Source: CAZRIT01 sp964600225 (GTDB taxonomy: Bacteria > Bacillota > Clostridia > Christensenellales > CAG-138). From it: a stretch of 64,000 nucleotides of DNA. Where the stretch lies: positions 1-64,000 of the forward strand of contig CAZRIT010000002.1 of assembly GCA_964600225.1 (NCBI GenBank), written 5' to 3'. Shown one piece after another: positions 9,733 through 19,922 of this stretch. The first letter of the stretch is position 1; the number at the start of each line of letters is the position of its first letter. The notes under the pieces are model-generated. The model had not been told where the DNA came from, made no database searches, and saw only the letters and a program-made list of their open reading frames with translations. The translations under genes were made by a program, and so were the position numbers.

Positions 9733-10401
9733 GTGTCTTACAGCAGAATGGACATGGGACCGTTCCATACCAAGGAACCGCCGCGAAACGACCGTCCGAC
9801 CCATCCGCATAACTACCGAAGCGCGCGCATGCGCAACAGCTACCGTGTCAAAAGCGGCAGCATGGTGGTAAAAATCAGCATCTGCATGGCAGTGCTGGCC
9901 GCGGCCATATTATTGGAAGTGTTCGTGCTCAACAACGACGAGGTCGTATCGACCGTGTCCGCTGAGGCGTCGGGCGGCGAGGGCGAGCAGGACGATGTGC
10001 TGGGCAGGCTGCGGTTTGTGGCTGCAGGCGGGGTAAAAAGTGTATTCTCCGTGCAGCAGCGCTGGCGCTTGCCCGTCAACGCGCGGGAATTTCAATTGCT
10101 GGAGGATGAAACGCTGCTGCGCATTGCCTGCAAGGCGGGCGCTGCCGTCAGCGTGCCCGCCGAGGGCGAGGTACGCGCCATTGCCAACGATGAAACGTAT
10201 GGCATAAACGTGCGCATCCACCACGGAAATGACCTGGAAAGCGTGTACTACCACCTGGCCGACGTCAAGGTGGAGGTGGGCCAGCCGCTGCTTGCGGGCG
10301 ATACGCTCGGAAGCGTTGCCGAGGGCGGAGACGTGTACGTCAAAGTGTTGCAGGCGGGCTCGCCGATGGATCCGTCCGCATTTTTGGACCTGGAAGAGTA
10401 G
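9733..10401 (+). CDS. spoIVFA: SpoIVFA-like protein with degenerate M23 (LytM) domain
   Basis: A 222-residue protein with one transmembrane segment (VVKISICMAVLAAAILLEVFV, about residues 41-61) and a C-terminal LytM-like domain (GINVRIHHGND, SVYYHLADV, VGQPLLAGDTLGSV). The metal-binding set of an active M23 peptidase is incomplete, as in SpoIVFA, the mother-cell membrane protein that scaffolds and inhibits SpoIVFB until pro-sigma-K processing. GTG 9733 is chosen because AAGGGGTGAT lies 8 nt upstream. The next gene is a SpoIVFB-type protease, which supports the call. Confidence 0.8.
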   Translation: MSYSRMDMGPFHTKEPPRNDRPTHPHNYRSARMRNSYRVKSGSMVVKISICMAVLAAAILLEVFVLNNDEVVSTVSAEASGGEGEQDDVLGRLRFVAAGGVKSVFSVQQRWRLPVNAREFQLLEDETLLRIACKAGAAVSVPAEGEVRAIANDETYGINVRIHHGNDLESVYYHLADVKVEVGQPLLAGDTLGSVAEGGDVYVKVLQAGSPMDPSAFLDLEE

Positions 10402-10411
10402 GCGCTTGCGT

Positions 10412-11302
10412 ATGCGCCTGACAAGAATCGGAAACACCGATATCGTGGTGCACCCGCTGCTGATTGTGGTTGCGGCGGGTGCTTGCGTGCTGGGCAGGCT
10501 CTACGGGCTGCTGCAGGCGATACTGGCGCTGGTCATGCACGAGGCATGCCATGCAATTGTGGCCAACGCGTTCGGCTGCCGCGTGGATGCGCTGGAGCTG
10601 ATGCCGTTTGGGTGCGTGGCAAGGCTCAAGCACGTCTCGTTGACGCCGCATGCGGAATGGTGCACGGCCATTGCGGGGCCGATTGCGGGCTTTGTGATTG
10701 CGGGCGCGGCGGCCATGACGGGGCAGTTCTTTCCGCGCATCGGCGCCAGGATACAGCCGTTTTTGCTGTTCAACCTGACCATAGCGCTCATCAACCTGCT
10801 GCCGGCCATGCCGCTGGACGGCGGGCGCGTGGTCAAGTGCGTTCTGGAAGGGCGCATCGGCCTGACAAAGGCCGTCAAGGTGACGGCGTGGGCGGGCGTG
10901 GCGCTTGGGACGCTCATGCTGCTGGGCACGGTGCTGCTGGCTTTGTTGCGTATGACCAACCTGACGCTGCCCGTGATGGGGCTGTTTTTGGTGATTGCTG
11001 CCGTGCGTGAGCTAAGGCTCTTGCCCGAAAAGCAGCTTGCCGCCGTCTGGCGCAGGAGCGACGCGCTCTCTGCGAGCGCGCTGCCCGTGCACGAGGTGGC
11101 CGCGTGCGCGAGCATGCGCGGCATGGACGCCATGCGGCTCATGCGGGAGAACCGCTACAACCTTATCCGCGTGGTTGATACGGGCATGCGCACCATCGGG
11201 GAGCTCGATGAAGTCAGCGTCGTAATGGGCATGACAAAGCTCGGTACCCAAGCAACGGTGGGCGAAATCATGGCATTTGACCGAAGGAAACAATTGTGCT
11301 AA
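10412..11302 (+). CDS. spoIVFB: Site-2 (M50) membrane protease, SpoIVFB type
   Basis: A 296-residue multi-pass protein. The zinc motif HEACH lies near residue 43 in the first membrane core, and the second catalytic motif is NLLPAMPLDGGR. A truncated CBS-like C-terminal domain follows (MRGMDAMRLMRENRYNLIRV, then GELDEV). Intramembrane metalloproteases of this type cleave pro-sigma-K in sporulating mother cells; the CBS region senses ATP in Bacillus. The gene starts 10 nt after spoIVFA and lies in the order usual for Clostridia, upstream of the radical SAM pair. Confidence 0.9.
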   Translation: MRLTRIGNTDIVVHPLLIVVAAGACVLGRLYGLLQAILALVMHEACHAIVANAFGCRVDALELMPFGCVARLKHVSLTPHAEWCTAIAGPIAGFVIAGAAAMTGQFFPRIGARIQPFLLFNLTIALINLLPAMPLDGGRVVKCVLEGRIGLTKAVKVTAWAGVALGTLMLLGTVLLALLRMTNLTLPVMGLFLVIAAVRELRLLPEKQLAAVWRRSDALSASALPVHEVAACASMRGMDAMRLMRENRYNLIRVVDTGMRTIGELDEVSVVMGMTKLGTQATVGEIMAFDRRKQLC

Positions 11303-11315
11303 ACTTATCAATCAA

Positions 11316-13100
11316 ATGGATATGTCAGCATTGGACAGCCTGCTCAAGCGCGTGGAAAAGCCTGCGCGCTATGCGGGCGGAGAACTCAACATGGTCGTCA
11401 AGGACAAAGCGCATCTGCGCTTCGCGCTTTGTTTTCCCGACGTCTACGAAATTGGCATGTCGCACCTTGGCTCCCGCATCCTGTATCATATCCTAAACGA
11501 CATGGATGGCGTTGCGTGCGAGCGCGCGTTTGCCCCGTGGCCCGATATGGAGCAGGCGCTGACGGACGCCAACGAACGCCTGTTCTCGCTGGAAACCAAG
11601 CGCCCGCTCAACACGTTCGATATCATCGGCTTTTCGCTGCTGTACGAGATGTGTTATACAAACGTTTTGTCCATGCTGGCCCTTTCCGACGTACCCCTTC
11701 GCGCCGCGGCGCGCGGAGAAAACGACCCGATCGTGGTCTGCGGCGGCCCGTGCTGCTGCAATCCCGCACCGATTGCCCCGTTCTTTGACGCAATCCTCAT
11801 CGGCGACGGGGAGGAAATGACGGCTGAGCTTGCCAAGACCGTCATGCAGGCGCGGCAGGAAGGGGTGGACAGGCAGGAGATTCTCCGACGCGTGGCCTGC
11901 ATCGAGGGCGCGTATGTGCCCATGCTGCACGATCCGAGCAAGCGGGTTGTGCGGCGTATCGTGCGCAATCTGGACGCGGCGCCCTTTACGGGCAATCCCA
12001 TCGTGCCGTACATGAGCATCGTGCACGACCGCGTGGCGCTGGAGGTCATGCGCGGCTGCACGCGCGGCTGTCGCTTCTGTCAGGCGGGCTACATCTATCG
12101 GCCCGTGCGCGAGCGCGGCGTGGATACGTTGATGCTGCAGGCGCGGGAGCAGATCGATTGCACGGGCTACGATGAAATTTCACTGCTGTCGCTGTCCACG
12201 GGCGACTACTCCAACGTGCACGCTTTGGTGCCGCAGATCATTCGCGAGATGGCGCAAAACCGCGTATCGGTTTCGCTCCCCTCCATGCGGGTGGACGCGG
12301 AGCTGGCGGCCGATTTGGACGTGATGCAGACCGTGCGCAAGGCGGGCCTGACCTTTGCGCCCGAGGCGGGCACGCAAAGGTTGCGCGACGTCATCAACAA
12401 AAACGTCACCGAGGAGGATATCCTGCGCGCGGCCAACGATGCGTTTGAGGCGGGGTGGAGCACGGTAAAGCTGTACTTCATGCTGGGCCTGCCCACGGAG
12501 ACGGACGAGGACGTGCTGGGGATTGCGGAGCTATCTCGGAAGGTAGCGGCGCTGTTCTATCGTTTGCCCAAGGAAAAACGCGGCAAGGGACTTAAGCTCA
12601 ACGTCAGCGTATCGACCTTTGTGCCCAAGCCCTTTACGGCGTTTCAGTGGTGTGGACAGAACGCTTTGGAGGAGATTCGGCGCAAGCAGGCCTTGCTGCG
12701 AGAGGCCATGCACGGGGCGCGCGGCGTGCAGTTAAGCTGCCATCTGTCGACGCTTTCGGTGCTGGAGGCTGCGCTTTCGCGCGGAGACGAACGGCTTGCC
12801 GATGTGTTGGAAAAGGCGTATCGGTACGGCTGCCGCTTCGATTCTTGGAGCGAACATTTTAAACCCGCCATGTGGGACAAGGCTTTTGCCGAATGCGGCC
12901 TGACGGCGGAAGCGTACGCCATGCGGGAATACCCGTTGGATGCGCGGCTTGCGTGGAACATGGTGGACATGCTTGTGACGGACGAGTACCTGAAAAGGGA
13001 GTATCAAAGCGCGTATGCGGGGCGCACCACGCCCGATTGCCGCACGCGCTGCAACGGTTGTTTTGGAGCGGAACATGCGGATTGCTGCAATCTATCATAA
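11316..13100 (+). CDS. TIGR03960-type radical SAM protein with B12-binding-like N-terminus
   Basis: A 594-residue protein. The opening LLKRVEKPARYAGGELN and the later GFSLLYEM region are typical of the large family encoded before DUF2344 genes. The iron-sulfur motif CTRGCRFC lies at about residues 248-255, and a second signature is TFAPEAGTQRLRDVINK. Its substrate is unknown; the conserved pairing with the next gene and with RNase G/L21 suggests RNA or ribosome modification. The ATG 14 nt after the spoIVFB stop is preferred although its SD is weak (GAAGGA about 28 nt away), so coupling to spoIVFB is likely. It overlaps the next gene by 26 nt. Confidence 0.88.
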   Translation: MDMSALDSLLKRVEKPARYAGGELNMVVKDKAHLRFALCFPDVYEIGMSHLGSRILYHILNDMDGVACERAFAPWPDMEQALTDANERLFSLETKRPLNTFDIIGFSLLYEMCYTNVLSMLALSDVPLRAAARGENDPIVVCGGPCCCNPAPIAPFFDAILIGDGEEMTAELAKTVMQARQEGVDRQEILRRVACIEGAYVPMLHDPSKRVVRRIVRNLDAAPFTGNPIVPYMSIVHDRVALEVMRGCTRGCRFCQAGYIYRPVRERGVDTLMLQAREQIDCTGYDEISLLSLSTGDYSNVHALVPQIIREMAQNRVSVSLPSMRVDAELAADLDVMQTVRKAGLTFAPEAGTQRLRDVINKNVTEEDILRAANDAFEAGWSTVKLYFMLGLPTETDEDVLGIAELSRKVAALFYRLPKEKRGKGLKLNVSVSTFVPKPFTAFQWCGQNALEEIRRKQALLREAMHGARGVQLSCHLSTLSVLEAALSRGDERLADVLEKAYRYGCRFDSWSEHFKPAMWDKAFAECGLTAEAYAMREYPLDARLAWNMVDMLVTDEYLKREYQSAYAGRTTPDCRTRCNGCFGAEHADCCNLS

Positions 13101-13758
13101 GGGAACCGCGGTTCGATACACGTCGCATCTGGACGTGCAGCGCATGCTGCAGCGTTCCTTCCGCCGCGCGGCGCTGCCGCTGGCATTTTCACAAGGGTTC
13201 AATCCGCACCCGCAGATTTCGTTTGCCACGGCGCTTTCAACCGGCATGACCGGCGATGCGGAATGGTTCGACGTGACATTGACGGAGCCGATGGAGACGG
13301 ATGTTTTCATGCGGCGCGTCAACGCGTCGATGCCGACAGGCTTTTCTGTATCCGACGCATTCGTCGTACCCGAAGGGTTCGGGTCGCTTTCGGCCAAGCT
13401 TGCCGCCGCGCAGTACGAGGCGGCGCTGACGTTTGACCGCGCTATTGCCCCGGAAACGCTGCAAGCAGCGCTTGACGAACTGCTCTCGGGAGAAATCATT
13501 GTGAACAAACGGACGAAAAGCGGCGTGCGCGCCGTAGATATTCGTCCAGAAATCCGAAAGGTTATCGTGACAGGGATTGAAGGGAAGCGTGCGACCCTTC
13601 TGATTCTTGGCAAACTGCAAGCCGATGGCGGGCTGCGTGTTGAACTGTTGCTAGATACGCTTCTCGACCGTTTGGATGCAAACGCCTCCGCGGACATTCG
13701 CCGTACGGACGTTTTCTTTGCCTCAGATGGTCTCTTGCCGCGTTTGCCGACGGATTAG
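13075..13758 (+). CDS. TIGR03936/DUF2344 radical SAM-linked protein
   Basis: A 227-residue protein opening with MRIAAIYHKGTAVRYTSHLD and containing the family motif FSQGFNPHPQISFATALSTG. In many Clostridia it follows the TIGR03960 radical SAM gene, and in some genomes the two are fused. The function is unknown. GGAG precedes the ATG at 13075, and the gene starts inside the 3' end of the radical SAM gene. Confidence 0.88.
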   Translation: MRIAAIYHKGTAVRYTSHLDVQRMLQRSFRRAALPLAFSQGFNPHPQISFATALSTGMTGDAEWFDVTLTEPMETDVFMRRVNASMPTGFSVSDAFVVPEGFGSLSAKLAAAQYEAALTFDRAIAPETLQAALDELLSGEIIVNKRTKSGVRAVDIRPEIRKVIVTGIEGKRATLLILGKLQADGGLRVELLLDTLLDRLDANASADIRRTDVFFASDGLLPRLPTD

Positions 13759-13772
13759 AAAGAGAAGGAGAA

Positions 13773-15280
<1,508 letters not shown>

Positions 15281-15284
<4 letters not shown>

Positions 15285-15309
15285 CACCTTGTCGCCGTTA
15301 TGGTACAAT
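15281..15309 (+). promoter_or_regulatory. Strong sigma-A promoter of the rplU operon
   Basis: A consensus TTGACA (overlapping the rng stop codon), a 17-bp spacer, and TACAAT. It gives the ribosomal protein operon its own start, separate from the upstream gene run. Confidence 0.85.
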
Positions 15310-15311
15310 CG

Positions 15312-15403
15312 GTCGGTGAGCCGCTCCGAGGCGGTCGTTAAGCGTGCGGATATGTCCGCAACACCGCGATCGGGCGAGTCTGGTATGAGGAGGTGCAGGA
15401 ATC
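15312..15403 (+). ncRNA. Candidate L21 leader (5' UTR structure of rplU)
   Basis: The roughly 90-nt leader between promoter and SD contains two hairpins: CCGC...GCGG around 15322-15335 and TGCGGA-tatg-TCCGCA around 15345-15360. Many Firmicutes carry a structured L21 leader here that is believed to bind L21 for autoregulation. The assignment rests on position and stems only; the consensus was not scored. Confidence 0.5.
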
Positions 15404-15709
15404 GTGTATGCAATCATTCAAACCGGTGGTAAGCAGTACAAGGTAGAAGCGGGCGATCAAATTGATGTCGAGCTGCTGAATGCCGAAGTCAACTCTGAAG
15501 TCGATTTTGAAACGTTGTTGGTTGCGGATGATGCGGGCGTCAAGGTCGGGAAACCGATTCTCGAAGGCGTAACCGTCAAGGGCAAGGTCATTGAACACGG
15601 CAAGGGCAAAAAGGTCATCGTGTTCAAGTACAAACCCAAGAAGAACATCCGTAAAAAGAACGGTCATCGTCAGCCGTATACCAAGGTCGAAATTCTTTCG
15701 ATCGGGTAA
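15404..15709 (+). CDS. rplU: 50S ribosomal protein L21
   Basis: A 101-residue protein with the diagnostic opening MYAIIQTGGKQYKVEAGD and the C-terminal KYKPKKNIRKKNGHRQPY. It starts with GTG behind AGGAGGTG. It binds 23S rRNA domain VI in the large subunit. It is first gene of the rplU-prp-rpmA operon. Confidence 0.98.
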   Translation: MYAIIQTGGKQYKVEAGDQIDVELLNAEVNSEVDFETLLVADDAGVKVGKPILEGVTVKGKVIEHGKGKKVIVFKYKPKKNIRKKNGHRQPYTKVEILSIG

Positions 15710-15715
15710 CGAGCC

Positions 15716-16048
15716 ATGATTACCGTAACCATGCTCGTAAAGGAAGGTCACACCGTTGGCTTTACCTGCGCGGGGCATGCAAACCACGGGGAGGTCGGTA
15801 ACGATATCGTTTGCAGCGCCGTTTCGGCACTGACGCAAACGTGCCTGATCGGCCTCACCGAAGTGATCGGAATCCAAGCAGGCATTTCCGTTGACGAAGC
15901 GGACGGAATCCGCTGCATCCTCGATACGGATACCGTCGGGGCGCAGGCGGAACAGGCGGAACTGCTGTTTCAAACGATGGCGGCGGGCCTCAATGCCATT
16001 GACAAGGCGTATCCAAAGACCCTCAAAATTCGTAACAGGGAGGTGTAA
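15716..16048 (+). CDS. prp: Ribosomal-processing cysteine protease Prp
   Basis: A 110-residue protein with the conserved catalytic pair in GHANHGEVGNDIVCSAVS (histidine about residue 22, cysteine about residue 34). Prp removes the N-terminal extension of L27 in Firmicutes and is encoded between rplU and rpmA. The matching substrate site is present in the next gene. Its ATG lies 6 nt after the rplU stop with only a weak SD, so it is probably translationally coupled. Confidence 0.95.
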   Translation: MITVTMLVKEGHTVGFTCAGHANHGEVGNDIVCSAVSALTQTCLIGLTEVIGIQAGISVDEADGIRCILDTDTVGAQAEQAELLFQTMAAGLNAIDKAYPKTLKIRNREV

Positions 16049-16052
16049 AGAC

Positions 16053-16343
16053 ATGTTCACTATGAATCTGCAGCTGTTTGCGCATAAGAAAGGCGTCGGT
16101 TCATCCCGTAACGGCCGCGAAAGCGCCGCCAAGCGTCTCGGGCCGAAGCGCGCGGACGGTCAATTCGTGCTTGCGGGCAACATCCTCGTTCGTCAGCGTG
16201 GCACGCATATCCATCCCGGCAACAACGTCGGCATCGGCAAGGACGATACCCTGTTTGCCAAGATCGACGGCGTGGTTCGTTTTGAAACCAAGCATGCGGG
16301 CAAAAAGCAAGTCAGCGTTTACGCCGAGGCGGTCGGCGAGTAA
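16053..16343 (+). CDS. rpmA: 50S ribosomal protein L27 with cleavable leader
   Basis: A 96-residue precursor. The extension ends MNLQLF before AHKKGVGSSRNGR, the sequence recognised by Prp; mature L27 reaches the peptidyl-transferase centre with its new N-terminus. GGGAGGTG lies 7 nt before the ATG at 16053; an in-frame ATG at 16062 is possible. Most Firmicutes have obg next; here a terminator and a glycosidase follow. Confidence 0.97.
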   Translation: MFTMNLQLFAHKKGVGSSRNGRESAAKRLGPKRADGQFVLAGNILVRQRGTHIHPGNNVGIGKDDTLFAKIDGVVRFETKHAGKKQVSVYAEAVGE

Positions 16344-16365
16344 CCGTAACAACGTAACAATGCAC

Positions 16366-16396
16366 AAAGGAGCTGTCTTAGATGGCTCCTTTTTTA
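16366..16396 (+). terminator. Rho-independent terminator of the rplU-prp-rpmA operon
   Basis: Stem AAAGGAGC / GCTCCTTT with an 11-nt loop followed by TTTTTATT. Confidence 0.85.
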
Positions 16397-16430
16397 TTGG
16401 CGTGTATCGGATGCGGAGAAAAGCTTGTTG

Positions 16431-16439
16431 TGTTATAAT
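16431..16439 (+). promoter_or_regulatory. Extended -10 promoter of the GH13 gene
   Basis: TGT followed by TATAAT forms a perfect extended -10; no good -35 lies 16-18 bp upstream. It is 45 nt before the ATG. Confidence 0.6.
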
Positions 16440-16484
16440 AAATAATCAATCGTAACAGCAAAAACGTTATACAGGGAGAATCAT

Positions 16485-18350
16485 ATGATCAATCGAAACA
16501 GCACCTTCGGCGAACTGCTGCAAAACCCGATCGGCCGCGATATCATCGAGCGGTTGGTTCAGTTCATCGGGTTATCCGAAAAATCGCTGAACAACCCGCT
16601 GCTGCGCTCGGTCAAGCTCAAAGCGCTGCCCAAGATCGCGCCAAAGCTGGTGGATGATACGCTGCTCCAAAGCCTGTTTGAACTGTTCAACCAGTGCGAA
16701 GAAGCGCCCGTGGCCGCGCGTGCCGATTTTGAAGCATGGTGGAAGGAGGCGGTGATCTACCAGATTTACCCGCGCTCCTTCAAGGACAGCAACGGCGATG
16801 GCATTGGCGACCTCAACGGCGTCATTGAAAAGCTGGATTATCTTTCCGAACTCGGCGTGACGGCTGTCTGGCTTTCGCCCGTGTTCGATTCTCCCAATGA
16901 CGACAACGGCTACGATGTGCGCGATTACGAAAAGATCATGCAAGAGTTTGGCTCCATGGCGGATATGGAACGCCTGATCGCCATGGCGCATGCGCGCGGC
17001 ATCCGCGTCATCATGGATTTGGTGTTCAACCACACCTCCGATGAACACCGCTGGTTTCGGGATTCCGTACGGAATCCAAGCGGCCCCTACGGCGATTATT
17101 ACATCTGGCGAGCGGGTGACGCCGATACGCCGCCGAACAACTGGCTATCCTTCTTTGCGGGCCCCGCGTGGAAGTATTTTCCCGAACGCGGCGAGTGGGC
17201 CATGCACCTGTTTTCCGCCAAGCAGATGGACCTCAACTGGGACAATCCGTCCGTGCGGCACGACATGGCCAAGGTGGCAAGCTTCTGGCGCGAGAAGGGC
17301 GTGGACGGCTTCCGACTGGACGTGATCAACCTCATCAGCAAATCGTCCCTGGCCGACGGCAATGCGCTCATCGGCGGGATGCTGGGCATGACGGGCATCG
17401 AGCACTATTTCTATGGTAAGAATCTGCATGCCTACCTGCACCAGCTCAACCGCGAGGGCTTCCTCGACGCCTTCACCGTGGGCGAAACGCCCGGTACGGG
17501 CACGGAGATGAACAAGCTGATGACCGCTCCCGAGCGGGAGGAGCTTTCCACTGTGTTCTGCTTCGACCATATCGACTGCCCGGGAAAAACCAAATATGAC
17601 GACTACCGCTACGATCTCAACCATCTCAAGCGCTACCTGATTCGCTATCAGGGCGCGTATGCGGATGCGTGCTGGCCCACGATATTCACCGATAACCACG
17701 ATAACCCGCGCATGATCTCCAAGATCGACGGCCGTGCAGAGTATCGTGCGCGCATTGCCAAGCTGCTTGCGGTGCTGATACTGACCTCGCGCGGGACGGC
17801 CTTCTTGTTTCAGGGGCAGGAGATCGGCGCGGTCAATATCGATTTTCGGGATATCTCCGAGATGCGTGATGTGGAATATCTCAACCGCTATCGGGAGCTG
17901 ACGGCGGCGGGCGAGAAAAACGCCATGCAGCGGCTTGTTTCGGGCGCGCGCGACCATGCCCGCACGCCCATGCAGTGGGATGATTCCGAGTTTGCGGGTT
18001 TTTCCGTGCACGAACCGTGGATTCGGCTTGGCGACCCGACAGCCATCAACGTCAGGCGGGAGATGGAGGAGGCCGGCTCCATCTGGCATTTCCACAAGGA
18101 TATGATTGCGCTGCGCAAAGCAAACAAGGCGCTTGTATACGGGACGTTCCGCGTGCTGCACGAGAAGACGAAGGATCTGTTTTGCTACGAGCGCGCGCTG
18201 GACGGCGTGCGGTTCTATGTGGAGGCAAACCTGTCCGATCACGAGCGCAAAAAGCCCGCGCTGCCTGCGAAAGGCACGTTGGTTGCGTCCAATTATCGGG
18301 ATGCGGCGCGTTGTCTGCGCCCGTATGAAGCCAACGTCTATCGGCTTTGA
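16485..18350 (+). CDS. GH13 alpha-glucosidase (oligo-1,6-glucosidase type) with helical N-terminal extension
   Basis: A 621-residue enzyme. The catalytic barrel starts at about residue 86 (WWKEAVIYQIYPRSFKDSNGDGIGDL). It contains the calcium-type loop DSNGDG, nucleophile Asp in DGFRLDVIN (about 281), acid/base Glu in FTVGETPG (about 334), and TDNHDNPR (about 405). A C-terminal beta domain follows. No signal peptide is seen, so it likely splits short alpha-glucans in the cytoplasm. Residues 2-75 form an extra domain (NRNSTFGELLQNPIGRDII onwards) not needed by typical GH13 enzymes and similar to the GH3 tail near 813-1080. Confidence 0.93.
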   Translation: MINRNSTFGELLQNPIGRDIIERLVQFIGLSEKSLNNPLLRSVKLKALPKIAPKLVDDTLLQSLFELFNQCEEAPVAARADFEAWWKEAVIYQIYPRSFKDSNGDGIGDLNGVIEKLDYLSELGVTAVWLSPVFDSPNDDNGYDVRDYEKIMQEFGSMADMERLIAMAHARGIRVIMDLVFNHTSDEHRWFRDSVRNPSGPYGDYYIWRAGDADTPPNNWLSFFAGPAWKYFPERGEWAMHLFSAKQMDLNWDNPSVRHDMAKVASFWREKGVDGFRLDVINLISKSSLADGNALIGGMLGMTGIEHYFYGKNLHAYLHQLNREGFLDAFTVGETPGTGTEMNKLMTAPEREELSTVFCFDHIDCPGKTKYDDYRYDLNHLKRYLIRYQGAYADACWPTIFTDNHDNPRMISKIDGRAEYRARIAKLLAVLILTSRGTAFLFQGQEIGAVNIDFRDISEMRDVEYLNRYRELTAAGEKNAMQRLVSGARDHARTPMQWDDSEFAGFSVHEPWIRLGDPTAINVRREMEEAGSIWHFHKDMIALRKANKALVYGTFRVLHEKTKDLFCYERALDGVRFYVEANLSDHERKKPALPAKGTLVASNYRDAARCLRPYEANVYRL

Positions 18351-18394
18351 GCGGATTCTCCGTAAATCGGCAAATATGTAACGTTTTCGTAAAT

Positions 18395-18430
18395 AGGGCG
18401 CGGTGGTTATTGCCATGGCGCCCTTGTTTT
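18395..18430 (+). terminator. Terminator of the GH13 gene
   Basis: Stem AGGGCGC...GCGCCCT with inner TGG/CCA pairing, then TTGTTTT. The -35 of the next gene lies inside the hairpin. Confidence 0.7.
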
Positions 18431-18439
18431 CACTACACT
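18410..18439 (+). promoter_or_regulatory. Promoter of the SH3/nuclease-fold gene
   Basis: TTGCCA, an 18-bp spacer, TACACT; the ATG is 19 nt beyond the -10 with GAGGT in between. Confidence 0.5.
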
Positions 18440-18458
18440 CATATCGTGAGGTAACGAT

Positions 18459-19898
18459 ATGAAAAAACGCTGCACCGTTCTGCTGCTGATTGCTTTGATG
18501 CTGATGACAACCCTTGTGCCCGTGCGCACGGCTTCCGCGCTGACGCTGACCACGGGCCGCATTGTCGGCGACAACATTGCCTTCCGAAAAACCGCTTCCA
18601 CAAAGGGCAAGCTGATTGCCAGGCTTGACGAGGGTACGGTTGTGCGCATTCTTGAGGCCAATGTCAACGCCGAGTGGTACAAGGCCGAGCATGCCGACAA
18701 GGTTGGCTACATCAACCGTATGTACGTCAATATCGATTTGTCCATGCCGTCGTATCAGCTTGGTTACAAGGGTACCGTCGTCAACTGCAACGAATCGGTT
18801 CGAGTCCGTTCCACAGCGAGCATTTCCGGCAAGGAGCTTGGCAAGGCGGCCAAGGGCACGCAGCTGGATGTAACGCAGGCCTACTACACGCCCAATTGGC
18901 ATCAGGTGAAGTATGAGGACAAAACGGGCTACATTTCCGCAACATATCTGTCGCTGGCAACCAAGGTGGACGACGATTATTTGACCGACCTGACCATCAC
19001 GGGTGGATCGCTGTCGCCGCGCTTTTCGCCGCATGAATACGGCTATGTGCTGACTGCCACAAGCGATACCGTACAACTCAAGGCTACCGCCAACAAGGGC
19101 GTCAAGGTCAGCATCGGCAGCACGGGTATCGGCAGCGCAAAATACACCATCAAATCGGGCAACTCCAAAACCATCCGCATCTCCGTGGACGGCAAGGTGC
19201 GCTATTCCATCTATCTGGTGCGGGACGTTTTGACCGTGGGCACATGGAACATCAAGCGCGGAAACGACAGCCTTGTGGAGCAGGGCTGGCTCATCGGCAA
19301 CGAGCACCCCGATATCCTTGGCGTGCAGGAGGTGTATGTCGATAGAGCAAGGGACGTTAACAACCTGCTGTCCATCCGCACGCGCGAGGCGCAGAACACC
19401 AGCTTCGTTTCAACCGTGGATTACAGCTCGGGCGGGCGGTACGGCATCGGCCAGGTCAGCAAGTTTAAGCCCGTCTCCACCGAGCAGTTTGCGCTTCCCT
19501 TTGGCAGCTATGAGCCCAGAACGCTGCAAAAGGTCGTCTACAGCATCAACGGCAAGAAGGTATCCGTCTACAATACGCATTTTACCTGGGAATCGGCCGA
19601 TACCCGCAAAAAACAGTTTGCGGAGGTCGTGCGCATCATGGATGCGGATGAAAACCCGTATCGCATCCTCACGGGTGATTTCAACGCCAAGGAGGCGGAG
19701 TTTGCCGCGCTGAAAAAGAACTACAAAATCGTCAATACCTCGGATACGAAGTTTTATGATTATTCCTACAAGCGCATCAACGTCAACCAGATCGATAACA
19801 TCATCGTATCCAAAAATATCACCGTGCTCAACGCCCGCGCCATCCCGACCACGCTGTCGGATCATTACCCGCTGTTTGCGTTCCTGTCGCTGAAATAG
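18459..19898 (+). CDS. Secreted two-SH3, cadherin-like, endonuclease/exonuclease/phosphatase-fold protein
   Basis: A 479-residue exported protein with a Sec signal peptide (KKRCTVLLLIALMLMTTLVPV, cleavage near TASA). Two bacterial SH3 domains follow (about 30-90 and 100-165), then a cadherin-like beta-sandwich repeat (LTDLTITGGSLSPRFSPHEYGY), then an EEP domain. The EEP core is readable: GTWNIKRG, DILGVQEV, YNTHFTW, LTGDFNAKE and LSDHYPLFAF give the metal- and phosphate-binding residues. The family includes nucleases, sphingomyelinases and inositol phosphatases. The SH3 domains suggest wall attachment, with the phosphoesterase acting on extracellular substrate such as DNA or lipid; which one is not readable. 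Confidence 0.88.
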   Translation: MKKRCTVLLLIALMLMTTLVPVRTASALTLTTGRIVGDNIAFRKTASTKGKLIARLDEGTVVRILEANVNAEWYKAEHADKVGYINRMYVNIDLSMPSYQLGYKGTVVNCNESVRVRSTASISGKELGKAAKGTQLDVTQAYYTPNWHQVKYEDKTGYISATYLSLATKVDDDYLTDLTITGGSLSPRFSPHEYGYVLTATSDTVQLKATANKGVKVSIGSTGIGSAKYTIKSGNSKTIRISVDGKVRYSIYLVRDVLTVGTWNIKRGNDSLVEQGWLIGNEHPDILGVQEVYVDRARDVNNLLSIRTREAQNTSFVSTVDYSSGGRYGIGQVSKFKPVSTEQFALPFGSYEPRTLQKVVYSINGKKVSVYNTHFTWESADTRKKQFAEVVRIMDADENPYRILTGDFNAKEAEFAALKKNYKIVNTSDTKFYDYSYKRINVNQIDNIIVSKNITVLNARAIPTTLSDHYPLFAFLSLK

Positions 19899-19922
19899 AC
19901 GGGGATTCCAAGCTGTTTTTTC

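Noticed and set aside
17145..19307. A 720-codon minus-strand frame opposite the GH13 and SH3/nuclease-fold genes
   Set aside because: Composition is that of an antisense shadow (His/Arg/Gly/Ala-rich, no motifs) and it crosses a terminator and promoter of real genes.
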